6,424 bases of DNA, from positions 1 to 6,424 of the forward strand of contig JAAURV010000192.1 of NCBI GenBank assembly GCA_012032065.1, read 5' to 3'. This document shows, one piece after another, positions 1 through 6,303 of this stretch. The translations under genes were made by a program, and so were the position numbers. Within the stretch, counting starts at the first letter, position 1, and each line of letters begins with the position of its first letter. The notes below the pieces were generated by a model. It was given only the letters and a program-made list of their open reading frames with translations. It ran no database searches and was not told where the DNA came from. Origin of the DNA: Hyphomicrobiales bacterium. Its GTDB lineage: Bacteria; Pseudomonadota; Alphaproteobacteria; Rhizobiales; Aestuariivirgaceae.

Positions 1-2183
1 TCACCAAGCTTCACGCCAAGCTTTTCGCGTTGCTTGTCGTCGAGCTTGGTTGTGAGTGTTGCGGACTGAATTGCGCCTTTCCCCTTTCCCTTCTTCCACG
101 AAATGTTCGCGGGGATTCCATTGAGTCTTGCCGAACCGGTGATGGCGGTCCCTTCTGGACCGACCGCAAGTTTCACATCGCCATCGGAAAGGTCGATGTT
201 GCCGGTGATCTTCTTGAACTCGGCGCTGGTGATGCCGGCGGCGACTGTCACTTGCACGCGATCGCGCGGCAGGCCCTTGATCAGCGGCATGGTCAAACGA
301 ATGTCCGCCGCGGTATCGCCCGAGAGCCGCGAGGCATCGAGGCCGGTCGAGTCGACGAGCTTGAGATCGGGCCAGTTGGCATACTCGAGCAGCGCCTGAG
401 CCTGAGATTTCACTTTGAACGCGAAATCGCCCAGCGTTTCGACAGCCAGAAGCGCCGTCATCTTCACGCTGCCCGATTGCACGCCAATGGTTTGGCCTGA
501 CGGCATCGTCACTTCGCCGCGATCAATGGCGATGGCGAACGAGTCTCCGGTCAGGACCGCCGTGCCGTTCGCCTTTTGCATGGCAGGCAGGGTTTTGAAG
601 TAGGTCGTGGTCACATCGGCCAAGCCAAAGCGGAAGTCGATGGCCTTGTCGGCAAGTTTCCGCGCTCTGAGCGACGCGGCGAGTTCGTCGGGCGCTATGT
701 CGACGCGGAACTCGCCGTCGGTCACCCGCCCCGCAATCACATTGTCGTTCACCCATTTGCGTGTCTTCGGCGCGATGATCGGTGGCCACAGTTTCTTCAA
801 AAGCACGGCGTTCACGTCGCGCACGCGGCCGCCAATCTGAATGCCGGCGCTTTCATTGCCGCCGGTGAAGCGGCCTCGAAGCCTGACGCCGGCGTTCCCC
901 GACATCACGATGAGATCGTCGATTTCGAGTCTAGCTTCATCGGTCGCGGCACGGCCCGAAAAGTCGATGCGGTCCACCGCCACCGCATCCTTCACTGTTC
1001 CTTGCGCATCGAGATTCACATTGCGCGCCGATAACTCGATCTTGATGGCTTCAAGCCGGTTGTCCGCGGCGCGAATGGGGTCCAGGCGGCCCGTTAACTG
1101 GGCGCGGGATCCTCCAACCAGCAGGGATGTCTCCGAGATCACCGCGCCACCTGTCGCTGGATCGTAGTCGGCGCGGAGCGTTCCCTCGTCGACGATGATC
1201 GGTTGCGCCAAGTAGTCGGGCAGCCCCACTTCTCCGGCGGCGGCGGCCAACTCCGCCGATGCCTTTATGACGCGGCCTTTGGAATCAAGTTCCGCCTCGG
1301 CATGACCGGAGAGAGGCAGTTTCACCTTCGCGAATTGCGCCAGCGCGAAGATTTCATCGGAGACATTGGCAGGAACCAGATCGAAGATGCTCGCGCTCAC
1401 TGAATAATTGCGCTGTTCCTTGCGGTAGGTGATCGAGCCCTCCAGCCGCCACGGCTCGCCGCCGCTTGCGATCTTCGCCTGCGCCAGAACGATGAAGCCG
1501 TAGGCTGTACGCTTGAACTGAAGATCGGCGTCGGGTGCGAACCAAGTCGCGCCGTTCGCCTCGTCGAGAAGCTGGATCGAGGCTTCCGTCACCTTGATGT
1601 CGCCTAGGCTCGACATTGCCGTTTGCGAACCCGTTCCGGCGAGAACATCGATGATGCTGCCGGCCTCGGCGGGGGCGACCTGGGCGGCAGACCCCTGGCG
1701 GTCGGCCTTGCTGTCGTCGATCGGAGCCGGCTCCAGATCGACGACTTCATCCGCGCCAGCCGCGCGCGAGCCGAATCCAAGTTCGATTTTTCCATCGAGA
1801 TTGCGCTTGGCCAGAATGCGGGGGCCGATCAGTTCCAGAGTCGTCGGCACGATCGAGGCGCGGAAGAGCGCTGCTTCGTCGATGCCGATTGCGGCGCGCG
1901 GCGCCCGCGCCAGGAGCGCGCCCGAAGCGTCGGCAAGCACCACGTTCTGCAGGCGTAGGTGCGGAACGCCGCTATCGGCATCGCGCTCGATCACGATATC
2001 GTCAAGTTTGACCGAGAGTCCGCTGAAGTTCTTGTTGATCTCGGCTTCGATGGTGGGCTTCAGAAACGCAAGCGTCACCGGCCCGCGCGACAGGCGCCAG
2101 AAGAACGCCGCTCCCACGATCAGCACCGCCGCCAGCACCGAAATCAGCGCCAGCACAGTTATTTTTGCAATCCGGCGTCGCAA
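1..2183 (-). CDS. AsmA-like / DUF3971 (YhdP-type) envelope protein, N-terminal 727 residues, runs off window
   Basis: The reading frame is open from 2189 down to the window edge, checked codon by codon without a stop; the C-terminus is missing. An in-frame TAA at 2190-2192 lies just before it, so the first usable start is TTG at 2183, with AAAGG close upstream. That start gives a short Arg/Lys-rich cytoplasmic end, one membrane segment at about residues 8-29, then GPVTLAFLKP (34-43), the hallmark of the alphaproteobacterial DUF3971 family. The rest is a long, mixed-polarity beta-rich periplasmic region ending here in LDDKQREKLG, again family-like. Known AsmA-like proteins (AsmA, TamB, YhdP, YdbH) form elongated lipid-binding grooves and are implicated in phospholipid movement to the outer membrane; a similar role here is inferred from family. 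Full members are usually over 1000 residues, so roughly a third is absent. It is divergent from the bactofilin gene. A GTG further in (codon 10) would destroy the membrane anchor, so TTG is preferred. Confidence 0.85.
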   Translation of the reverse strand, partial: MRRRIAKITVLALISVLAAVLIVGAAFFWRLSRGPVTLAFLKPTIEAEINKNFSGLSVKLDDIVIERDADSGVPHLRLQNVVLADASGALLARAPRAAIGIDEAALFRASIVPTTLELIGPRILAKRNLDGKIELGFGSRAAGADEVVDLEPAPIDDSKADRQGSAAQVAPAEAGSIIDVLAGTGSQTAMSSLGDIKVTEASIQLLDEANGATWFAPDADLQFKRTAYGFIVLAQAKIASGGEPWRLEGSITYRKEQRNYSVSASIFDLVPANVSDEIFALAQFAKVKLPLSGHAEAELDSKGRVIKASAELAAAAGEVGLPDYLAQPIIVDEGTLRADYDPATGGAVISETSLLVGGSRAQLTGRLDPIRAADNRLEAIKIELSARNVNLDAQGTVKDAVAVDRIDFSGRAATDEARLEIDDLIVMSGNAGVRLRGRFTGGNESAGIQIGGRVRDVNAVLLKKLWPPIIAPKTRKWVNDNVIAGRVTDGEFRVDIAPDELAASLRARKLADKAIDFRFGLADVTTTYFKTLPAMQKANGTAVLTGDSFAIAIDRGEVTMPSGQTIGVQSGSVKMTALLAVETLGDFAFKVKSQAQALLEYANWPDLKLVDSTGLDASRLSGDTAADIRLTMPLIKGLPRDRVQVTVAAGITSAEFKKITGNIDLSDGDVKLAVGPEGTAITGSARLNGIPANISWKKGKGKGAIQSATLTTKLDDKQREKLGVKLG

Positions 2184-2201
2184 CTGCCTTTAAGCCCCAA
2201 A

Positions 2202-2221
2202 CCGCCGCAACAGCCCGGCGG
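2202..2221 (-). promoter_or_regulatory. GC-rich hairpin in the leader of the AsmA-like gene
   Basis: CCGCCG (2202-2207) and CGGCGG (2216-2221) form a perfect 6-bp stem with an 8-base loop. Read on the minus strand it is followed by only TTT, and lies about 18 nt upstream of the TTG start. The T run is too short for a convincing terminator. It could hinder initiation or be chance in GC-rich DNA. No function is shown. Confidence 0.25.
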
Positions 2222-2530
2222 CGGCGAGCGGGACTGAAGCCCTGAATGCGATCCGCAGTCAAGCTTCGCTCCGGGCCATCTGGCGGCAAACGCGTGAAAG
2301 GCTCTAAGGCCATGAAAGCTGGGCCAAACAAAGGCGCAAGCGCCGCCAGAAAAAATTGTGCCAATAGGAGGCAGAACACGGTCTCGTCCGAAAGTGCAAT
2401 CGCGCTTTCCCCGTTCAATTACGGCAAAGTCGAGGCTAGATTCGAAAAACACAATGAAATCAATAGCGAAACGGTTAACGCACGCGTCATCCAAGCATTG
2501 CGGTGTTTGGCATGAGGGTTGAATAACTTC

Positions 2531-2559
2531 ATGACAAACGCTGCGGCACGCGATATGTT
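2531..2559 (+). promoter_or_regulatory. Candidate sigma-70 promoter for bactofilin
   Basis: ATGACA at 2531-2536 matches the -35 consensus at five of six positions. TATGTT at 2554-2559 matches the -10 at four of six. The spacer is exactly 17 bases. It would give a leader of roughly 110 nt before the 2674 ATG. This is pattern matching only; no comparable element was found closer to the gene. Confidence 0.4.
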
Positions 2560-2657
2560 TCCGTTTGGGCCTTGGTTTCGGCGAAGGTCCAGGTTGTGTG
2601 TGGCAGCTACGGCAAACGGCACCGCGTTCAACCTTGAAAAAGTTGGCGGTCCGTATC

Positions 2658-2664
2658 GAGGGAG
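2658..2664 (+). promoter_or_regulatory. Ribosome binding site choosing the bactofilin start
   Basis: GAGGGAG lies 9 bases before the ATG at 2674 and favours that start. A weaker GGAG (2689-2692) sits 5 bases before the ATG at 2698, which would give a protein beginning MLFKRSK, closer to how many bactofilins begin. The two starts differ by only 8 residues, ahead of the conserved domain. Confidence 0.5.
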
Positions 2665-2673
2665 CGCCAACAC

Positions 2674-3197
2674 ATGACAATAACAGATGGAGCGATGATG
2701 CTCTTCAAACGGTCGAAAGCAAACGGCAACGGCAATGGCCATCACGCCGCGCCATCGGTCATCTCGCAAGATGTCGTGATCGACGGCAGCGTCGTCACGG
2801 CGGGCGAGTTGCACATCGACGGAACGGTGAACGGTTCCGTGCGCGCGCAGGCCTGCGTGGTCGACATCAACGGCGTGGTCGAGGGAGACTATTTCCGCGA
2901 ACGAAGTTTTTCGTGAGAGGCCGCGTCATCGGCCCGATCAAGGGCAATCACGTCCATCTCTACGCCGGTTCGCATGTCGAAGGCGACGTCATCAACGAAA
3001 CCATCTCGATCGAGAACGGCGCTTACATCTACGGCTCGATCCGCCGCGCCGATGATCCAATGGCCCCGCCGGAAGTCTCGCGCTACGCCCCGCGCGAGCC
3101 GCTATTCAGCTCGCCCCGCATCGATTTCACGCAGGACAACAGCTTCGCCGAAAGCGACGCGCTGCGCCCGATCAAGGTGTTGCGGCCAAGGTCGTAG
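2674..3197 (+). pseudogene. Bactofilin (polymer-forming cytoskeletal protein), frameshifted
   Basis: Bactofilins (PF04519) polymerise without nucleotide into filaments that scaffold cell-wall enzymes at curved or growing sites, usually at the inner membrane. The first 72 residues read in one frame: a polar Asn/Gly-rich N-terminus, then VISQDVVIDGSV, ELHIDGTVNGSVRAQ and INGVVEGD, a typical start of the right-handed beta-helix. That frame then stops at TGA 2914-2916. The helix resumes two frames away at 2913 with VRGRVIGPIKG, LYAGSHVEGD, NETISIENGAYIYGS and a proline-containing tail ending LRPIKVLRPRS. The gap is filled in the third frame (2891-2911) by ISANEVF, which fits the repeat exactly: every rung here has Gly plus one residue followed by seven residues (VRAQACV, ISANEVF, IKGNHVH, VINETIS). 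Removing T2890 and C2912 gives a 173-residue protein of normal length. A single missing T in the 2907-2911 run would also join the frames but gives an eight-residue rung that does not fit. As given, the gene cannot make full-length bactofilin. Either it is decayed or the sequence has two errors. Family assignment is secure. Confidence 0.85.
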
Positions 3198-3239
3198 CCC
3201 TTTCGACGCTCGCGAACTGGTCAATAGCGCGCGGTGGCG

Positions 3240-3428
3240 TTAGCTCGCAGCGCCGCGAGCCTTCGACCACAAGAAGCTGAGAATGTACCAGGTCGCCAGA
3301 AACGCGAGACATTCGAGCGCGAAGGAATGGAACTTGTAGAAGAACTCGGCGATGGCGAATGCCACGGCGCCTGGAACGGCTTCCTGAGCGATGAAACGGC
3401 GGCCAAGTGCCTGAACTGCGCTATGCAT
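3240..3428 (-). CDS. Small membrane protein, 62 residues, unknown function
   Basis: I do not recognise the family. The ATG at 3426-3428 is chosen because GGGAG (3435-3439) sits six bases upstream; the frame is open further up but without a comparable site. The protein begins MHSAVQALGRRFIAQEAVPG, then has a moderately hydrophobic stretch at about 18-34 containing E28 and K32, a clearly hydrophobic aromatic-rich membrane segment at about 35-54, and a short basic C-terminus (SKARGAAS). One or two membrane passes are possible; with one pass, the basic tail suggests a cytoplasmic C-terminus. It begins 25 nt after the stop of the sialidase-like gene on the same strand, so co-transcription is likely. 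It faces the bactofilin gene convergently, 42 nt apart, with no clear terminator between. Being real is supported by the start site and coherent membrane profile; the role is unknown. Confidence 0.55.
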   Translation of the reverse strand: MHSAVQALGRRFIAQEAVPGAVAFAIAEFFYKFHSFALECLAFLATWYILSFLWSKARGAAS

Positions 3429-3453
3429 TGCACACTCCCGAGTTGCTGAGTTT

Positions 3454-4725
3454 CTAGACGCCTTGCCAGCGATCAACCGCAGGCCGGTGGTCGCCGATGC
3501 CGAAGTGAACATAGTGCGGCTTCACATCGGCGATGGCGCCGCCGCCCTGCAGCGTATAGCCCGACGCGATCCAGGTGACACCATCTGGTGCGTGCCTCCG
3601 GCAGGTGAGATAGTCGCCCCATTTGGGCTGATCGGGGCTATGGGTCGATGACTCCGCAATTGCGAGAACCCAATTTCCCAAGTTGTCATCCCGGAAGCCG
3701 ACAACATGGGCCGGATGGCGCTGACCGCCGCCCAAGAATACTCCGATACCCGGGATACCCTGTGTGTTGGACGTTGCTTCGGGGTAGGCGTAGGCAAATT
3801 GATCGTTCCAGATGTCGGGTTCGTCCTTGAGTGTCAGGTTCTGCCGGTCCAAGCGGACCACCCGGACGAACGGAAACGGGCGCGCAGTTCCATTCTGGTT
3901 GGACGTCCACATGAAACCGACGATCCCATTGCCATTCCAGGCGCCGGTGATGCGCGTGTCGCATCGCGACAGCCAATTGGCGCTTCCTGGAACCGCGGCG
4001 GACATGGGACCGGGCACCGTCGCCGAAACCGCAATATCCTTGTGCGTGACACTCTTGGAATTGTCGGGCCAGACGAAAACACGCAACGATGTCATGCTCG
4101 AGTGGCTTGCGAAGTACATCGCATCGGTCGCACCTTGCACGCAGCGCAGCGAACCGTGGGTCGTGGTTTCGAAGATATCGAAAGTCACCGCGCCTGCGTC
4201 GGCCATCGCCTGGAGCGGAAACCGGAACAGGACGGCGCGGCTCCAATTGTTGGCGCCAATCGAGAACATGTTCGATCCCACGAATAGGAAGCCGTTGGAC
4301 AGGGCCGCGTGATTGTAGTCGAACCATTCGCCTGCCCATTCCGATTTGACCGAAGCGGGCACCAGGTCCCAGAAGTTCCAGGTTCCGGGCTGGGCGAAGC
4401 CGCCCTTCTTAAACGCCACCCGCAGGGTATTCGCCGTGTTCGCCGCATCCACGCGATACTGCAGCAGCCAAATCGTGACATCGTGAGCCTGATCGTAATG
4501 GATGGTCTGGTCGCAACAGAATCCGCCATGGGCTGGCGGGAAGAACGTGTACGGATCGATCGCCGTCCATGTCGCGCCATGATCGTCGGAATGGGCGGCA
4601 TACCAGTTGCCCGAATAGAGAATGTACTTGCCGCTATTGGCGAGCGAGGGCTCTCCCACTGTCGAGGTGGAGTTGGCGCCGGTTACCGCGGTGACTTGTT
4701 GCCGATCGAATATCGTAACTGGCAT
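3454..4725 (-). CDS. Sialidase-like (BNR/Asp-box) beta-propeller protein, 423 residues
   Basis: An ideal AGGAGG (4731-4736) lies five bases before the ATG, fixing the start. Residues 46-53 read SDDHGATW, an exact Asp-box (S-x-D-x-G-x-T-W), the turn motif of sialidase-type propellers; PDGVTW at 380-385 looks like a degenerate second copy. Other features are GEPSLA (24-29), a GGFCCDQ block (67-73), DVTIWLLQY (82-90), many Trp/Gly-rich strands and a late GGGQRHPAH (332-340). The whole length looks like a propeller, with no added lectin or catalytic domain visible. There is no signal peptide and no membrane segment, unusual for a protein that would be expected outside the cell; cysteines at 70, 71, 195, 255 and 375 would suit an oxidising compartment. 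I cannot find the Arg triad or Tyr/Glu pair of true sialidases with confidence, so enzymatic activity is not claimed; sugar binding or pure scaffold function are alternatives. It lies between two small genes on the same strand, probably one transcript. Confidence 0.75.
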   Translation of the reverse strand: MPVTIFDRQQVTAVTGANSTSTVGEPSLANSGKYILYSGNWYAAHSDDHGATWTAIDPYTFFPPAHGGFCCDQTIHYDQAHDVTIWLLQYRVDAANTANTLRVAFKKGGFAQPGTWNFWDLVPASVKSEWAGEWFDYNHAALSNGFLFVGSNMFSIGANNWSRAVLFRFPLQAMADAGAVTFDIFETTTHGSLRCVQGATDAMYFASHSSMTSLRVFVWPDNSKSVTHKDIAVSATVPGPMSAAVPGSANWLSRCDTRITGAWNGNGIVGFMWTSNQNGTARPFPFVRVVRLDRQNLTLKDEPDIWNDQFAYAYPEATSNTQGIPGIGVFLGGGQRHPAHVVGFRDDNLGNWVLAIAESSTHSPDQPKWGDYLTCRRHAPDGVTWIASGYTLQGGGAIADVKPHYVHFGIGDHRPAVDRWQGV

Positions 4726-4787
4726 AGAGGCCTCCTACTCCGGTGCTGGGCTCCAGATACTTCGCAATCCGTTCACGGCAACCGCGG

Positions 4788-5042
4788 CTATTTTGGATCC
4801 GTGGGCGGGACTTTCGAGACTTTGACGCGGCCGGCCGTTTTCTTCAGCACAAATTTCTGTGGGCCTTGAGGTTTCCGTTTTTCGCCAATGGCGTCCTGCA
4901 TGGCCCGAAAATCGCGCGGCGGCCCCTCCGTCATGGACTGCGGGACGAAAGCCGGAAGAGACTTTGGCGGGCCTAGGGAAACGGCGAATGTATTCGCGCC
5001 AGCCGGCGATTTACGGCGTGTCGAGGATGATTTCTTGGCCAT
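4788..5042 (-). CDS. Basic, proline-rich 84-residue hypothetical protein
   Basis: AAGGAG (5049-5054) is six bases before the ATG, good support for a real gene despite the length. I do not recognise the family. The N-terminus (MAKKSSSTRRKSP) and the C-terminal third (GEKRKPQGPQ, LKKTAGRVKVSKVPP) are rich in Lys, Arg and Pro; the middle has GPPKSLPAFVP and a short possible helix around DFRAMQDAIGEK. There is no membrane segment, signal peptide or cysteine. The composition suggests a largely disordered, strongly basic protein, perhaps binding nucleic acid or an acidic partner, but that is only inferred from charge. It is the first gene of the minus-strand cluster, 62 nt before the sialidase-like gene and 84 nt after prfB. 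An inverted repeat overlaps its ribosome binding site. Confidence 0.65.
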   Translation of the reverse strand: MAKKSSSTRRKSPAGANTFAVSLGPPKSLPAFVPQSMTEGPPRDFRAMQDAIGEKRKPQGPQKFVLKKTAGRVKVSKVPPTDPK

Positions 5043-5048
5043 CGGACA

Positions 5049-5074
5049 CTCCTTACGATACGTAAAAGAATATA
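5049..5074 (-). promoter_or_regulatory. Inverted repeat overlapping the ribosome binding site, with possible -10 box
   Basis: Reading on the minus strand, TATATT (5069-5074) resembles a -10 box, although no good -35 is found 16-18 bases upstream. Just downstream lies TTACG-TAT-CGTAA (5053-5065), a perfect 5-bp inverted repeat whose last bases are part of the AAGGAG ribosome binding site. It could be a small operator or a weak RNA hairpin hiding the site. The patch is AT-rich compared with its surroundings. Confidence 0.3.
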
Positions 5075-5126
5075 CCTTTGGCCAACGCCACGCAATGCAA
5101 ATTCGAGCTTGAGGAGTGGCGCGGGC

Positions 5127-6255
5127 CTATTCGATATCCTCAACCACCACATCCCCGCCGTGGACGCGGTGGGCGAGAGAGGCCTGGATGAAATCGTCGA
5201 GGCCGCCGTCGAGCACGATTTGCGGGCTGGTGCTGGTATGGCCGGTGCGGAGGTCTTTCACCAGCTGATAGGGCTGCAGCACATATGACCTGATCTGGTG
5301 GCCCCAGCCGATATCGGTCTTCTTGGCGTTGGCGGCGTCGACCTTCTCCTGCTGCTTCTGCAGTTCCAGTTCGTAGAGCCTGGCCTTCAGCATCTTCATG
5401 GCGGTGGCGCGGTTCTTGTGCTGCGAGCGCTCGGCCTGGCAGGCGACGATGATGTTGGTCGGGATATGGGTGATGCGCACCGCCGAATCGGTTGTATTGA
5501 TGTGCTGGCCGCCGGCGCCGCTGGCGCGGTAGGTATCGACCTTCAGATCGCTGTCCGAAATCTGGATGTCGATCTCGTCGTCGATCACCGGATAGGCCCA
5601 GGCGGAGGCAAAGGACGTGTGCCGGCGCGCATTGGAATCGTAGGGCGAGATGCGCACCAAACGGTGCACGCCCGATTCCGTCTTGAGCTTGCCATAGGCG
5701 TTCTGGCCGCTGATCTGCAGCGTGCATGACTTGATGCCGGCCTCTTCGCCTGCGTGCTCGTCCAGCACTTCCACCTTGTAGCCGGACTTGTTGGCCCAGC
5801 GGATATACATGCGCATCAGCATCGAGGCCCAGTCCTGGCTTTCGGTTCCGCCGGCGCCGGCATTGATCTGCAGATAACTGTCGTTGCCGTCAGCCTCGCC
5901 CGAGAGCAATGTATCGAGTTCGCGTTCCGCCACTTCGCCGTGCAGTTTCGCCAGCGCCTTCTCTGCATCCTTCACAATCCCGGCGTCGCCCTCGGCTTCG
6001 CCCAACTCGATCAGCTGCGTGTTCTCGTCGATGGCACCTTCAAGCCGCAGCACCGCTGAAATTCGCTGATCCAAATCCTGGCGCTTCCGCATCAGGTCCT
6101 GGGCTTTCTGCGGATCGTTCCAGATCGCGGGGTCTTCGGCCTTGGCGTTCAGTTCGGCCAGGCGTTTCTGGGCGGCATCCCAGTCAAAGATGCCTCCGGA
6201 CCAGATCCAGGCACTGGTTGATCGAATCGACGACGGCCTGCGTCTCCGCGCGCAT
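5127..6255 (-). CDS. prfB: Peptide chain release factor 2 (RF2), with programmed +1 frameshift
   Basis: RF2 reads UGA and UAA in the ribosomal A site and triggers hydrolysis of the finished peptide. The gene starts at ATG 6253-6255, with GGAG (6263-6266) seven bases upstream. The first 23 codons (MRAETQ...VRRHL) end at an in-frame TGA at 6184-6186. A +1 shift continues with DWDAAQKRLAEL and runs to TAG at 5127, giving 375 residues, the normal length. Visible are the helical N-terminal domain, the codon-recognition tripeptide SPY at 203-205 followed by DSNARRHTSF, and the catalytic GGQ at 248-250 in RASGAGGQHINTTDSAVR; both positions nearly equal those in E. coli RF2. The C-terminus has DLRTGHTSTSPQIVLDGGLD and ends VVVEDIE. 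The family tripeptide is usually written SPF, so Tyr here is a conservative change. The frameshift makes RF2 autoregulated: scarce RF2 means slow UGA reading and more shifting. It follows mrcA as in many alphaproteobacteria, with a terminator between. A start limited to internal ATG 6092 would lack the N-terminal domain and is rejected. Confidence 0.98.
6183..6197 (-). promoter_or_regulatory. prfB: RF2 programmed +1 frameshift signal
   Basis: On the minus strand the order is GGAGG (6193-6197), CAT, then CTTTGAC (6183-6189). This has the three known elements: an SD-like sequence three bases before the slippery codon, CTT on which tRNA-Leu slips to TTT, and the poorly terminating TGA followed by C. 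The element matches the E. coli arrangement in order and spacing. Reading through joins the 23-codon leader to the remaining 352 codons. Confidence 0.95.
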
Positions 6256-6281
6256 GGGTGCTCTCCGCTCTGGCGATCGGG

Positions 6282-6302
6282 AAAAAATGGGCCGGAAGGC
6301 CC
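6282..6302 (-). terminator. Rho-independent terminator after mrcA, before prfB
   Basis: Reading on the minus strand, GGGCC-TTCC-GGCCC (6302 to 6289) forms a perfect 5-bp GC stem with a four-base loop, followed by A and six Ts (6287 to 6282). It begins just after the TGA at 6304-6306 of the mrcA frame and ends 26 bases before the prfB start. It should separate most mrcA transcription from prfB, so prfB either relies on read-through or has a promoter inside the end of mrcA. I found no clear promoter in the 26 bases left. Confidence 0.85.
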
Positions 6303-6303
6303 G

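Larger units (their letters stand above)
2184..2673. other. Divergent intergenic region between AsmA-like gene and bactofilin
   Basis: About 490 bases without a gene I can support. Open frames exist on both strands but their translations resemble no family, lack good ribosome binding sites and overlap each other. It is visibly more AT-rich around 2330-2540 than the flanking genes, as expected for a region holding two divergent promoters. It contains a candidate plus-strand promoter (2531-2559), one GANTC site (GATTC near 2441), a single GGTTAAC near 2474, and a GC-rich hairpin near the AsmA-like start. In many alphaproteobacteria an M23 peptidase gene accompanies bactofilin; I see no trace of one here. 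Confidence 0.7.

Noticed and set aside
30..2237. Several plus-strand open frames across the left third
   Set aside because: They lie opposite the continuous AsmA-like frame, are Arg/Ala/Ser-rich and resemble no family; they are shadows of a GC-rich gene on the other strand.
2002..2418. Minus-strand frame of 138 codons with a hydrophobic start, overlapping the AsmA-like start
   Set aside because: It overlaps the family-matching frame by about 180 bases in a different phase and turns into Gly/Ala shadow sequence; the TTG frame has the expected membrane anchor and hallmark motif.
2430..2450. TTCGAATC-like stretch suggesting a tRNA T-arm
   Set aside because: No acceptor or anticodon stems can be formed around it.
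2470..2490. GGTTAAC as a CtrA binding site upstream of bactofilin
   Set aside because: Only one half-site is present; the second TTAA at the required spacing is missing.
2246..2515. Plus-strand frame of 89 codons in the intergenic region
   Set aside because: No good ribosome binding site, no recognisable domain, and composition typical of random reading.
2419..2814. Minus-strand frame of 131 codons running into the bactofilin
   Set aside because: It is antisense to the bactofilin start and has no family-like segments.
3242..3260. Hairpin GCTCGC/GCGAGC in the convergent region as a terminator
   Set aside because: The six-base stem lies inside the end of the 62-residue gene and has no T run on either strand.
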